Source: Microcoleus sp. LEGE 07076 (GTDB lineage Bacteria; Cyanobacteriota; Cyanobacteriia; Cyanobacteriales; Microcoleaceae). Taken from it: a stretch of DNA of 34,503 nucleotides. How positions within the stretch are numbered: position 1 is the stretch's first letter; the number at the start of each line of letters is the position of its first letter. The stretch is taken from positions 1 through 34,503 of the forward strand of contig NZ_JADEWV010000053.1 of assembly GCF_015207455.1 (NCBI RefSeq). The letters are read 5' to 3'. The position numbers were made by a program, and so were the translations under genes. The notes under the pieces are model-generated. The model was not told where the DNA came from. It did no database searches and saw only the letters and a list, made by a program, of their open reading frames with translations. Positions 15,758 through 24,000 of the stretch are shown one piece after another.

Positions 15758-16018
15758 CTATTTTCCATTCTGAATTACCCGATGCACCTCTGCTAACGGC
15801 AGTTCTAAAGATTCTGCAATTTGTTCGACACTCAAACCCAGTTTTGCCAATTTCGGAACTGCTTCTAACTTAGCTTTGCGTTCGGCTTCTTCTAAAAGTT
15901 TTTGATAATTTGGATGTTTTTTGACATCATTATCACTTTTATTGTCTGATTCCGATCGTTCTGACGAAAGTGATTCAGATTCTTGTGCGGGATTTTTGTA
16001 CAAAATTAATATGCCCAA
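15758..16018 (-). pseudogene. Remnant of an Rpn/PD-(D/E)XK nuclease-family C-terminus
   Basis: The open frame of 86 codons has no ATG (it would begin at a TTG) and overlaps the neighbouring gene in another frame. The sequence HPNYQKLLEEAERKAKLEAV, then PKLAKLGLSVEQIAESLELP, closely resembles the C-terminal tail of cyanobacterial Rpn-type transposase-like nucleases. The nuclease domain itself is absent. It is probably a fragment fused by deletion to the HTH gene just upstream on this strand. Confidence 0.6.
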
Positions 16019-16310
16019 TTTGTACAGGACTTCCCATACTTGAGAAGTTTGCTACTCCCCATCTTTCTACCGTAGCGCGAAAGTTTGATTTGTTAATGTC
16101 TGCGCCCAGTACACTTGAGAGTAACTGCCATAGCTCATAGCTAGCATCCCTTACATGACCCTGACTACAGTGATATTCTTCCGCAAATTGCGCGTATTTA
16201 CGATTATTAAAGACTCCCTTGAGGATTGCTACTTGCAGGGTGTCGAGGTGTTTGCCAATCTTGGCAAACACTAGCTCATCAATAGAGTTTAAGACATCTT
16301 GGTTATCCAT
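15975..16310 (-). CDS. Orphan vMAP-type N-terminal HTH domain protein
   Basis: The protein has 111 residues from the ATG at 16310. Residues about 10-85 match the N-terminal helix-turn-helix domain of vWA-MoxR-associated proteins (vMAP). That domain leads many large cyanobacterial conflict or signalling proteins with NACHT/NB-ARC, caspase or WD40 parts. Visible motifs are IGKHLDTLQVAILKG, YAQFAEEYHCSQGHVRD and WQLLSSVLG, ending in NKSNFRATVER. The effector part is missing and the last 25 residues are unrelated, reading into the Rpn remnant. It is most likely the stump of a truncated gene. It might still be expressed as a small DNA- or protein-binding module. Confidence 0.7.
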   Translation of the reverse strand: MDNQDVLNSIDELVFAKIGKHLDTLQVAILKGVFNNRKYAQFAEEYHCSQGHVRDASYELWQLLSSVLGADINKSNFRATVERWGVANFSSMGSPVQIGHINFVQKSRTRI

Positions 16311-16491
16311 CAATATATCTGAATACAACACTATTTTAGTATAACCCGTTTTTTTTCGACTTTATCCGCTTTTTTCCGACTTGTCAAAGCTGCGATTAGT
16401 TGACATTATAAGTAGTATCAAGTTGCTTAAATTACTTACCAAATTTATCAATGGGTATATTTGGAGCGTCAGCCACAATACCGAATTGATA

Positions 16492-16660
16492 TATAGCAAT
16501 CCTAAATGATTTTCAATAACTGGTTCCCAGGCTCTACCTGGGAACCGATGTCAGCGAGGCTCTGCCTCGCCTGCGAAAATGGAGGCAGAGCCTCGCCTAT
16601 CTGCGTTACCAGGCTCTTCCTGGTAACGAGTAACGAGTATAATCATTTAGGATTGCTATA
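16492..16660. mobile_element. 169-bp MITE with perfect 20-bp ends (copy 2)
   Basis: TATAGCAATCCTAAATGATT (16492-16511) is an exact inverted repeat of 16641-16660. The outermost TA on each side may be the target duplication. The interior holds three hairpins: GGTTCCCAGG/CCTGGGAACC at about 16522-16546, GCGAGGC/GCCTCGC at about 16554-16570, and GTTACCAGG/CCTGGTAAC at about 16605-16627. There is no coding capacity. The ends are related to the element at 13377-13485. Confidence 0.85.
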
Positions 16661-16689
16661 GCCAACAGCTATTACTTCACTTTGTCAAT

Positions 16690-17163
16690 ATGAACAAGTT
16701 ATTTCCCTTCGTTTTCCTCTCGTCTGTTCTCCTCCTTGCTACAACTCAAAGCACTTTTTATAAAAGTGTTAACGCTCAGTCATTCCAACGCAATCGCCCA
16801 GATTTAAACGGTCTGCTAATTAGAAATCCGGGTAATAGTATGATTTTCTGGGTTGACCGTGGTCAGCGCCGCCAGATCGCAGATCCCAGTGTATATGGAA
16901 GATTGTTTGTACCCAACCAGCGAGATTATTTAGACACCGATGCCGTTGAACCCAGACCATCTATAACAAATGATAACAGACTTGTTCGTTGTGGAGAAAA
17001 CGGACATCTTTTGAAAAACCGTATATACCTTTTAGACCAGGGTACAAAAAGGTACGTCACCTCTTCAACTGTTATGGATAAGAATAACTTTAACTGGAAA
17101 GGGGTTAATACTATTGATTGTCCGGTTCTAGCTACGATAAAAGACGGAGATCCTATCCGGTAG
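16690..17163 (+). CDS. Secreted protein with repeated beta motif
   Basis: This 157-residue protein has a clear Sec signal peptide: the hydrophobic stretch FPFVFLSSVLLLATT, with cleavage near VNAQS at about residue 30. The mature protein has two related units: LLIRNPGNSMIFWVDRGQRR, then QIADPSVYGRL; and HLLKNRIYLLDQGTKRYVTS, then STVMDKNNF. The pattern 'short strand, xxG, KR, hydroxylated residue, V' recurs in bacterial exported and cell-wall proteins. A pair of Cys residues (about 107 and 146) may form a disulfide. Function unknown. Its start lies 30 bp after the MITE. Confidence 0.65.
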   Translation: MNKLFPFVFLSSVLLLATTQSTFYKSVNAQSFQRNRPDLNGLLIRNPGNSMIFWVDRGQRRQIADPSVYGRLFVPNQRDYLDTDAVEPRPSITNDNRLVRCGENGHLLKNRIYLLDQGTKRYVTSSTVMDKNNFNWKGVNTIDCPVLATIKDGDPIR

Positions 17164-17257
17164 AGTAGTCAAAAAGAAGCAAAGGTTGCAGATTTCATAA
17201 CTGTCATTCTTCGCTGAACCTTTTAGCTACCACTAGAATAGCGATCGCGCATTTCTT

Positions 17258-17749
17258 TCAGGAAACCTCAACAGTCTTTAAACCTTCAACTTTATCGCCA
17301 ACTGAATTGCGCCGCTGACCTCGACGCTCCAAAAGTGCATCTATACCAGGATTAATCACTTCCTCAACCTCTCCATTATCACCATAAATTACTACCTCAA
17401 GCCATTGCGCTTTCGCTATTCCTACTGCATATTTAAGCGCAGCTTCCTGACTGGGAAATACTCTCTCAACTGACTCAACACCTCCCTCAGTTACAACCCA
17501 ACCATCTTGATGAGGTGAAACGTGGAACTTATGATTTAATTCCTTCTCAACCCGTTGTCGCAAACCCATTATAGTAATGCCGACAATCGTTTCACTATCC
17601 TCATTGTAACGGGCAATTACGCTATCACTAATATCTAAAGCTACAGCATCTCGTGGTTCTCCTAATGAAAGATATAGAACATCAGCTTCCCGATCGTAGA
17701 AACCTGTAATATTTGTGGAATCTTCCAGAATTTTTACTTTTGTGTCCAT
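17258..17749 (-). CDS. DUF2283-DUF2188 fusion protein
   Basis: The protein has 163 residues. The N-terminal part (about 14-66) has the DUF2283 pattern FYDREADVLYLSLGEPRDAV, then ARYNEDSETIVGITIMGLRQ. The middle (about 76-125) has the DUF2188 pattern HVSPHQDGWVVTEGGVESVE, then VFPSQEAALKYAVGIAK. The tail is basic and low in hydrophobics. Both are small beta-rich domains often found in suspected toxin-antitoxin or mobile loci. The start overlaps the end of the upstream gene by 16 bases, so the two are co-translated. A role as antitoxin for that gene is inferred from the arrangement. Confidence 0.7.
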   Translation of the reverse strand: MDTKVKILEDSTNITGFYDREADVLYLSLGEPRDAVALDISDSVIARYNEDSETIVGITIMGLRQRVEKELNHKFHVSPHQDGWVVTEGGVESVERVFPSQEAALKYAVGIAKAQWLEVVIYGDNGEVEEVINPGIDALLERRGQRRNSVGDKVEGLKTVEVS

Positions 17750-18072
17750 ATTATTCGCTTATTTGATGATGGCTGTTTTCTAAGGTAAGCTGTTGTAATA
17801 AATCCATCAGAGTTACTTACTTCCAGATACACTACAACTACAAACTTCCTACTATCAGGAATTAGGGAATAAAATCGCAGAGCTAGCAACCCACCTGTAA
17901 CGTCATCAATTTGAATTAGATCCGGGCTATCTAAAGTTTCTAAAACCCGCTCGTATTGATCTTTCATTTCTGGGTGTTCTTTCAATATATGCTCCCACCT
18001 TTCTTTCGTGAGGCGGATAGGAACATTATTGAATGAATAGCCACTCCAAAGTAGATTACTATTCTGTGTCAT
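17734..18072 (-). CDS. Putative RNase-fold toxin partner
   Basis: This 112-residue cytosolic protein contains IRLTKERWEHILKEHPEM (about 19-36), a segment with the invariant-looking ERWxHI-xxHPE, and the strands FVVVVYLEV and GFITTAYLRK near the C-terminus. This order resembles barnase/EndoU/RelE-like (BECR) small nucleases of unknown target, but I could not confirm the family. It is the first gene of a two-gene unit, with the DUF2283-DUF2188 gene overlapping its end. Sizes and overlap fit a type II toxin-antitoxin pair. It could equally be an uncharacterised regulatory pair. Confidence 0.5.
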   Translation of the reverse strand: MTQNSNLLWSGYSFNNVPIRLTKERWEHILKEHPEMKDQYERVLETLDSPDLIQIDDVTGGLLALRFYSLIPDSRKFVVVVYLEVSNSDGFITTAYLRKQPSSNKRIIWTQK

Positions 18073-18098
18073 TTTATCTTAGATTTTATAGATAAGCA

Positions 18099-18121
18099 AG
18101 GGCATCCACAACAGATGCCCT
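18099..18121. terminator. Hairpin between chlB and the small-gene pair
   Basis: AGGGCATC (18099-18106) and GATGCCCT (18114-18121) form an 8-bp perfect stem with a 7-nt loop. It starts 15 bases beyond the chlB stop codon and probably terminates chlB. No strong T-tract is present. Confidence 0.5.
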
Positions 18122-18135
18122 CACCCCAATCCTAA

Positions 18136-19662
18136 CTACGCGCCGACAGCTTCCTTGGCCGCGTACAACACCTCAGCATTAATCTTCTCAATCCCCCGCT
18201 CGCGCGCAAACTTCTCAGTGTTCCGCTTCACCTTACCGCGCACAAAACCAGGGATTTTATTCAATTCTGCCTGTCCATCCTTCGTCCAATTCATATCAGA
18301 ATCTGCCGAAATACCCTTGGTAATTACTTCCTTAGTATCGTGGCCGCCGAAGATTTCCAGCAAGTGGTCTTCCATTCCCAAAGTAAAGGAATTGTAGACC
18401 AAATCTACGCACTGATTTGTGCCTTCATAACCCAAAAATGGCTTGTAGCCGATCGGGAAATTTTGGACGTGAATCGGCGCAGCAATCACACCGCACGGAA
18501 TATCAAGCCTTTTACCCACGTGGCGTTCCATTTGCGTGCCGAAAATCGCCGAAGGTTCCGCTTTGGCGATCGCATCTCCGATCGCCCCATGATCCTCCGT
18601 CACCAGCACTTCATCACAATAACCTTTTACCTCTTCCCGGAACCAGTCAGCATCGTGTTTGCAGTAGGTTCCTGCCCACACAACGTGGATTCCCATCTCG
18701 CGAGCCAAAATCTTCGTCATCGCCGCTGCGTGGGTGTTATCGCCAAATACGACGGCTTTTTTGCCGGTTAAGTTTTGGCAGTCGATCGACCTTGAGAACC
18801 AAGCAGCCTGAGACACAAACCGCGTTTGTTGGTCAATAAAATCTTCATAATCAACATCCGCACCTTGAGCATTCAAAACTTGCTGAATCTTGCGAATACA
18901 GCGCGCCGTTTCCACTACACCCATCGGCGTAATATCCACCATCGGCGTACCGAATTCTTTTTGCAAATACTCCCCGGCCATCATCCCCAATTCCCGATAA
19001 GGAACCAAGTTAAACCAAGCCCGCGGCAGTCTTTTTAAGTTGTGAACCGAAGCACCTTCGGGAATAACTTCGTTGACTTCAATTCCCAAATCTGCCATCA
19101 AACGCTTCAACTCGGTGCAGTCGTGCTGGTTGTGAAAACCCAGCGTAGACATCCCGATAATATTCACCGATGGTTTTTCGCTTTTGGCTTCTACTAAATC
19201 GCCTTTTTTGCGAGCTTTGTTAATGTAAAATTGCACGATTTGATCTAAAGTGCGATCGGCAGCTTGGAGTTCGTTGACTCGATAATGGTTAACATCCGCC
19301 AGCAAAACATCGCCTTTAGCATCCAATTGAGCTCGTTCCACGAAGTTTTCCAAGTCTTCTTGCAGAATGCTGGAGGTGCAAGTCGGGGTGAGCACGATTA
19401 AATCTGGGTGCTCTTCTCTATCTTTGCGGGTGATATTGTCCACCACCCGTTCCTGGGAACCGCGGGCGAGTACGTGTCTGTCAACGACGCTGGTTGTGAC
19501 TGGAGTAAAGTCGCGTTCCCTTTCCAACATCGAGCGCATGACGTTAAAATAGTCGTCTCCAATCGGTGCGTGCATGATTGCGTGGACGTTTTTGAAGGAA
19601 GTGGCCACGCGCAAAGTGCCGATGTGGGCTGGGCCTGCGTACATCCAATAAGCCAATTTCAT
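18136..19662 (-). CDS. chlB: Light-independent protochlorophyllide reductase subunit B
   Basis: This 508-residue protein is full length. ChlB with ChlN forms the nitrogenase-like catalytic component that receives electrons from ChlL and reduces protochlorophyllide in the dark. The start [20 protein letters not shown] is diagnostic. Further conserved segments are [36 protein letters not shown] and [34 protein letters not shown] and the C-terminal helical region with [20 protein letters not shown] are also present. AGGA lies about 10 nt before the ATG. chlL and chlN are not in the window, so the subunits are encoded apart. A 12-bp palindrome GCCCGATCGGGC at 19693-19704 lies upstream. Confidence 0.98.
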   Translation of the reverse strand: MKLAYWMYAGPAHIGTLRVATSFKNVHAIMHAPIGDDYFNVMRSMLERERDFTPVTTSVVDRHVLARGSQERVVDNITRKDREEHPDLIVLTPTCTSSILQEDLENFVERAQLDAKGDVLLADVNHYRVNELQAADRTLDQIVQFYINKARKKGDLVEAKSEKPSVNIIGMSTLGFHNQHDCTELKRLMADLGIEVNEVIPEGASVHNLKRLPRAWFNLVPYRELGMMAGEYLQKEFGTPMVDITPMGVVETARCIRKIQQVLNAQGADVDYEDFIDQQTRFVSQAAWFSRSIDCQNLTGKKAVVFGDNTHAAAMTKILAREMGIHVVWAGTYCKHDADWFREEVKGYCDEVLVTEDHGAIGDAIAKAEPSAIFGTQMERHVGKRLDIPCGVIAAPIHVQNFPIGYKPFLGYEGTNQCVDLVYNSFTLGMEDHLLEIFGGHDTKEVITKGISADSDMNWTKDGQAELNKIPGFVRGKVKRNTEKFARERGIEKINAEVLYAAKEAVGA

Positions 19663-20191
19663 AGGTATTTTTCCTGGTGTTGGTTGAGATTTGCCCGATC
19701 GGGCGATTACTGCTAAATTTTAAGGTTGTTTCCGATTTTCTCACCGGATGAATCCTTTAGAAATAGTAACTTTCTGAAAACTTACAGATGACAAAAAAGC
19801 TCAAACCCTTTTACTGGTTCGGCTTTTACTCGCAATTCCCACAATTTTACCTTTGTTTTATGGCAATAATTCTTAATTTATTGTCAAGTTTCGTTAAGAA
19901 ACCGACAAATCCGAGCCGCCGAGGCTGCACCTGAAGCGCCTCACACCTAGATATCTGCCAAAATTTTCGCAATATGGTAGTTATTGACTTTTTAGCCAAC
20001 TCACAATAAACTATTAATTGATCCACTATTTCCCGGCAGCGTTTTACAAGAAGCGGGGGAGATATTTGCGTAGCCAATACAGATTCCACCGAACTCAGTG
20101 GCAGTATTGAATCCCCAAAAATTGCGACAAGCTCCCAACCAATTGCTATCATGCCTGTAGATTCCCAAATTGCTAGCGCGATCGGATACAA
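19663..20191. other. chlB upstream region, no gene seen
   Basis: These 529 bases hold no convincing gene. An open minus-strand frame of 114 codons begins at TTG, has no ribosome site and matches nothing I recognise. The chlB promoter should lie here. The palindrome GCCCGATCGGGC (19693-19704) is 31 bp before the chlB start and could be a regulator site or a chance extension of a CGATCG core. Confidence 0.45.
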
Positions 20192-20311
20192 CTGACATCT
20201 TGCACTATTTTCAATAAGCTCTTAAAAACCGGGTTTCTGAACGAGAGATATAGGTTGTGATGCGGTTTTTGCGGTCATAAACCCGGTTTTTGCCACAGGT
20301 GCAAGATGTCA
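20192..20311. repeat. 120-bp double palindrome with AAACCGGGTTT (unit A)
   Basis: The outer arms TGACATCTTGCAC (20192-20204) and GTGCAAGATGTCA (20299-20311) are perfect. So are the inner arms AAAAACCGGGTTT (20224-20236) and AAACCCGGTTTTT (20279-20291). It is the longest member of the AAACCGGGTTT repeat family seen six times in this window. The right arms overlap the start of the KTSC gene. Confidence 0.85.
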
Positions 20312-20532
20312 GATACAACCAACAAAACCAAGTTTTGCAAATACAATTTAGCAGCGGGTCAGTCTATCAATACACCCATGTAGAACCAGAAATTTGGGAA
20401 TCTCTGCAAGATACTGATTCTACAGGCAGATTTTTTCACTCCCAGATTAAAGGTTATTATTCGAGCCAGCCCGTAGATGACGAGAGTCTAAATGCAAACG
20501 GTAGTTTCAACCACCAAAATAAAACAACCTAA
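20290..20532 (+). CDS. KTSC domain protein, start within a repeat
   Basis: The protein has up to 80 residues. It matches the KTSC domain: VRYNQQNQVLQIQFSSGSVY, then YTHVEPEIWESLQ and DSTGRFFHSQIKGYY. KTSC domains are small and of unknown biochemical role, sometimes attached to lysyl-tRNA synthetase-like or phage proteins. No ATG exists: the possible starts are TTG at 20290 and GTG at 20299, both inside the right arms of the palindromic repeat. A few N-terminal residues usual in the family seem missing. The gene may therefore have been clipped at its 5' end by the repeat, or may use the GTG. Confidence 0.6.
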   Translation: MPQVQDVRYNQQNQVLQIQFSSGSVYQYTHVEPEIWESLQDTDSTGRFFHSQIKGYYSSQPVDDESLNANGSFNHQNKTT

Positions 20533-21056
20533 TTTTCAGCGCCCGTTACTCAACCCGCACTCCTGGGGTGAGAGTTAGACTCGCAGGGCCGTTTCAACCG
20601 CCCTGTCTCCTAAAAGCTGATATTGTTTTTGAGTCAGCCGCGCGATCGAGCATCATAACCTGTTGCAGCATTTAAATTATCTGTCAATAAACAATCAAAC
20701 AATCCGTGGGGCCGACTCGCCACCGCCCCGAATATCCAATTTAAACCCCCAATAGCCTAGCAAATCCTCACAAATCCTTTATTTGTGGTGGTGTTCGCCT
20801 AAATGCTGAGCTGACAAAAGCCCAGCGCGCTTTTGTCAGCAACTCTTTACTGTCAAGCCGTGTCTTCCCACACACCCCAAAAGATAGCTCTTGAGCGATA
20901 ATGAAGGATAACATAGGATTTACCAAAAACCCGGTTCATACGAAAAAATCTGGGGTTTGTCAACGACTAGCAACAAAAAAACCGGGTTTCTAGCCCGCCG
21001 CGCGTAGTAAGTCCTGTAGTATTGACCAAGCACACCTAATTTGAGAGAAGCCAACT
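20533..21056. other. Intergenic region with two palindromes
   Basis: These 524 bases have no gene. They hold a perfect 11-bp hairpin GCTGACAAAAG/CTTTTGTCAGC (20810-20820 and 20830-20840), a partial CCGTTTCAACCGCC repeat motif near 20590-20603, and AAACCGGGTTT unit B at 20925-20991. The promoter of the hybrid kinase should lie in the last part, but no clear hexamers stand out. Confidence 0.55.
20925..20991. repeat. AAACCGGGTTT palindromic repeat, unit B
   Basis: Bounded by AAAAACCCGGTT (20925-20936) and AAAAAAACCGGGTTTCT (to 20991). It is the same family as units A, C, D, E and F, but with both copies of the core motif in switched order. Confidence 0.75.
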
Positions 21057-24000
21057 ATGATGGCAATTCCCGGCGTTGCAGTTCTCGCTCTCATTTATGA
21101 AAGCAGCACTTCCCTCGTTTACCGCGGCCGCAACGAGCAAGACAACCAACCTGTTATTATCAAACTTATCAAAGAAGACTATCCGACTCCAGACGAACTG
21201 AATAGATACAAGCGCGAATATGACATTACGGCAAACTTAAACTGCCTGGACGGAGTTGTTAAAGTATACAAGTTGCAGCAGGTTAGAAATAGTCTGGCAA
21301 TGATTTTAGAAGATTTTGGCGGCGAATCTTTGAAAATATTTATGGCTTCCCAAAAATTTACCACTTTAGGATTTTTGACCACAGCCATCAAAGTTGCTGA
21401 AACTTTGGGAGAGATTCACGCCAAAAACGTAATTCATAAAGATATCAACCCCTCTAATATAGTTTTCAATCCCGCTACCGGACAAGTTAAACTCATAGAT
21501 TTTAGCATCTCAACTGCATCCAACCAAGAAAACGTTTCCAATAAAAATCCTAATTTTTTAGAAGGCACTTTAGCCTATATGTCGCCGGAACAAACCGGCA
21601 GAATGAACCGGGTAGTCGATTACCGCACCGACTTTTATTCCCTCGGCGTCACCTTCTATGAAATCCTATCAGGACAGCTCCCTTTTCCCACTACCGATCC
21701 GATGGAGTTAGTTCACTGTCACATCGCCAAACAGCCAGTACCTCTCGCTGAACTTTCACCAGAAATTCCTAAAGCTGTTTCAGATATTCTAATGAAATTG
21801 TTAGCAAAAACTGCTGAAGATCGCTATCAAAGTGCTTGGGGACTCAAAGCAGATTTGGAATCCTGTTTGTTTCAGTTGCAAACATCTGGGATTATTTTTG
21901 AGTTTGCTCTCGGCAGCCAAGATATTTCCGACAAATTTCAAATCCCTCAAAAACTTTACGGCAGACAGCGAGAAGTTGAAACTCTTTTAGCAGCATTTGA
22001 ACGAGTAGCAGCAACAAATAATCGAACCCACCGCCTCGATCAATCGCAAATTTCTGTCATCAAGAAAGAACTCAAATCTAAAAAAGAAAGTGCCCTGTCA
22101 GTGCTGGCGAGAGGACAGCATAAATCCCGCAGCGAGATGATGCTGATTGCTGGTTATTCCGGCATTGGCAAATCTGCAATGGTGAAGATTTTAGACAAAC
22201 CCATTACCCGCAGGCGCGGCTATTTTATTTGGGGAAAATTTGACCAGTACAAGCGGACTATTCCTTACTCTGCCGTTGTCAGCGCTTTTTCGGAATTAGT
22301 GCGGCAACTGTTAACTGAAAGCGAAGCTCAATTGTCAGTTTGGCGCGAAAAACTCCGCACTTCTTTCGGTCAAAACGGGCAAATTATTATTGATGTAATT
22401 CCAGAAGTTGAACTAATTGTCGGATCTCAATCTCCTGTCGCTGAATTGGGGCCGACAGAATCTTTTAACCGCTTTAATTTAGTCTTTCAAAATTTCATTC
22501 GCGTATTTTGTCAGCCAGAACACCCGCTGGTGATTTTTCTCGACGATTTGCAGTGGGCAGATTCTGCGACTCTCAAGCTGATCGAATTGATGATGACAGA
22601 TGAAGCGACACAATATCTGTTTTTAATCGGCGCTTATCGGGATAATGAAGTCAGTCCCACTCATCCTTTAATGATGACTGTGGAGACGCTGCGAAATCAT
22701 GAAGCTATCGTCAATCAGATTGCTTTGTTACCGCTGGGAGTTGACAACATCACTCATTTGATTGCCGAAACTTTGCACAGCGATCGCGAATCTGTCAAAC
22801 CTTTAGCTGAACTCGTTGTCAGCAAAACAGACGGCAATCCTTTTTTTGTCAATCAATTTCTCCAAACATTGTATCAAGAGAATCTGCTAGTTTTTCACCC
22901 GCCACAGTCGGGTAGCAAGGGCGGCTGGCATTGGGATATGACTCAAATTGAGCAGTGTGCTATCACTGACAATGTAGTAGATTTGATGGTACAAAAGTTG
23001 AGAAAACTGCCGACTACCACGCAGCAGGTTTTGCGTTTGGTCGCTTGTTTGGGCAACGAATTTGATTTAAATACTCTTTGTTTAATTAATGAGAAAGAAG
23101 CGTCGGAAACTTTTTCGCAGTTACTGCCGGCGATCGAGTCTGGACTGATCCTGCCAACTTCGGAATTGGAAAGCAAGTCACTAGATTACGTGATGTTTCC
23201 GCTGTTAATTCTGAATTATAAATTTTTGCACGATCGCGTGCAGCAAGCCGCTTACGCTCTGATCGACGACTCGCAAAAAAAAGCTGTCCACCTGAAAATA
23301 GGCAGGCAAATCCTCGAAAACACTCCGGCTGAGTATCGCGCTGACAGAATTTTTGAATTAGTCGATCACTTGAATGTAGCTCGATCGCTAATTACAGACG
23401 AGCGAGAACTAATTGAACTGGGAACGCTGAATTTAGACGCCGCCCGCAGAGCCAAAGATGCCACAGCTTATGTTGCAGCCTTGCAGTATTTGACCGCAGG
23501 TATGGACGGTTTGACGGCCGATATTTGGGATTTTCACTACGACTTAGCCTTTGCTCTGCACATGGAGCGGGCAAATGTTGAGTATCTAAACGGCTATTTC
23601 GAGCATTCAGAAGAATTTATCAACATAACTTTGGAAAAAGCGCGATCGCCCTTAGAAAAAGTAGAAATTTACAACCTGCTGATCGTGCAGTACACCCTCC
23701 GAGCCAAGTACGAAGAAGCCGTTAAAGCCGGAATCCAAGCTTTGAACTTGCTAGGAATTGACTTGCCGCTAGACGGACTGCAAAAAGTCATCTCCGAAGA
23801 ATTTGCAGCAGCCACAAATAGTTTAGCAGGAACAGAAATAGCTTCCTTGATTGACGCACCAGAAATGACTGTACCCGACAAAAAAGTTGCAGTCAAATTA
23901 ATCACAAACTTATTAACATCCGCTTACCTAAACAATCCAGACTTGTGGAAAGTCAGCGTATTAAAAGGAGTCAATCTCTCTCTCACCTACGGTTTAGTAC

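Noticed and set aside
19847-20191. 114-codon minus-strand frame upstream of chlB
   Set aside because: It begins at TTG without a ribosome site, has irregular composition and matches no family I know.
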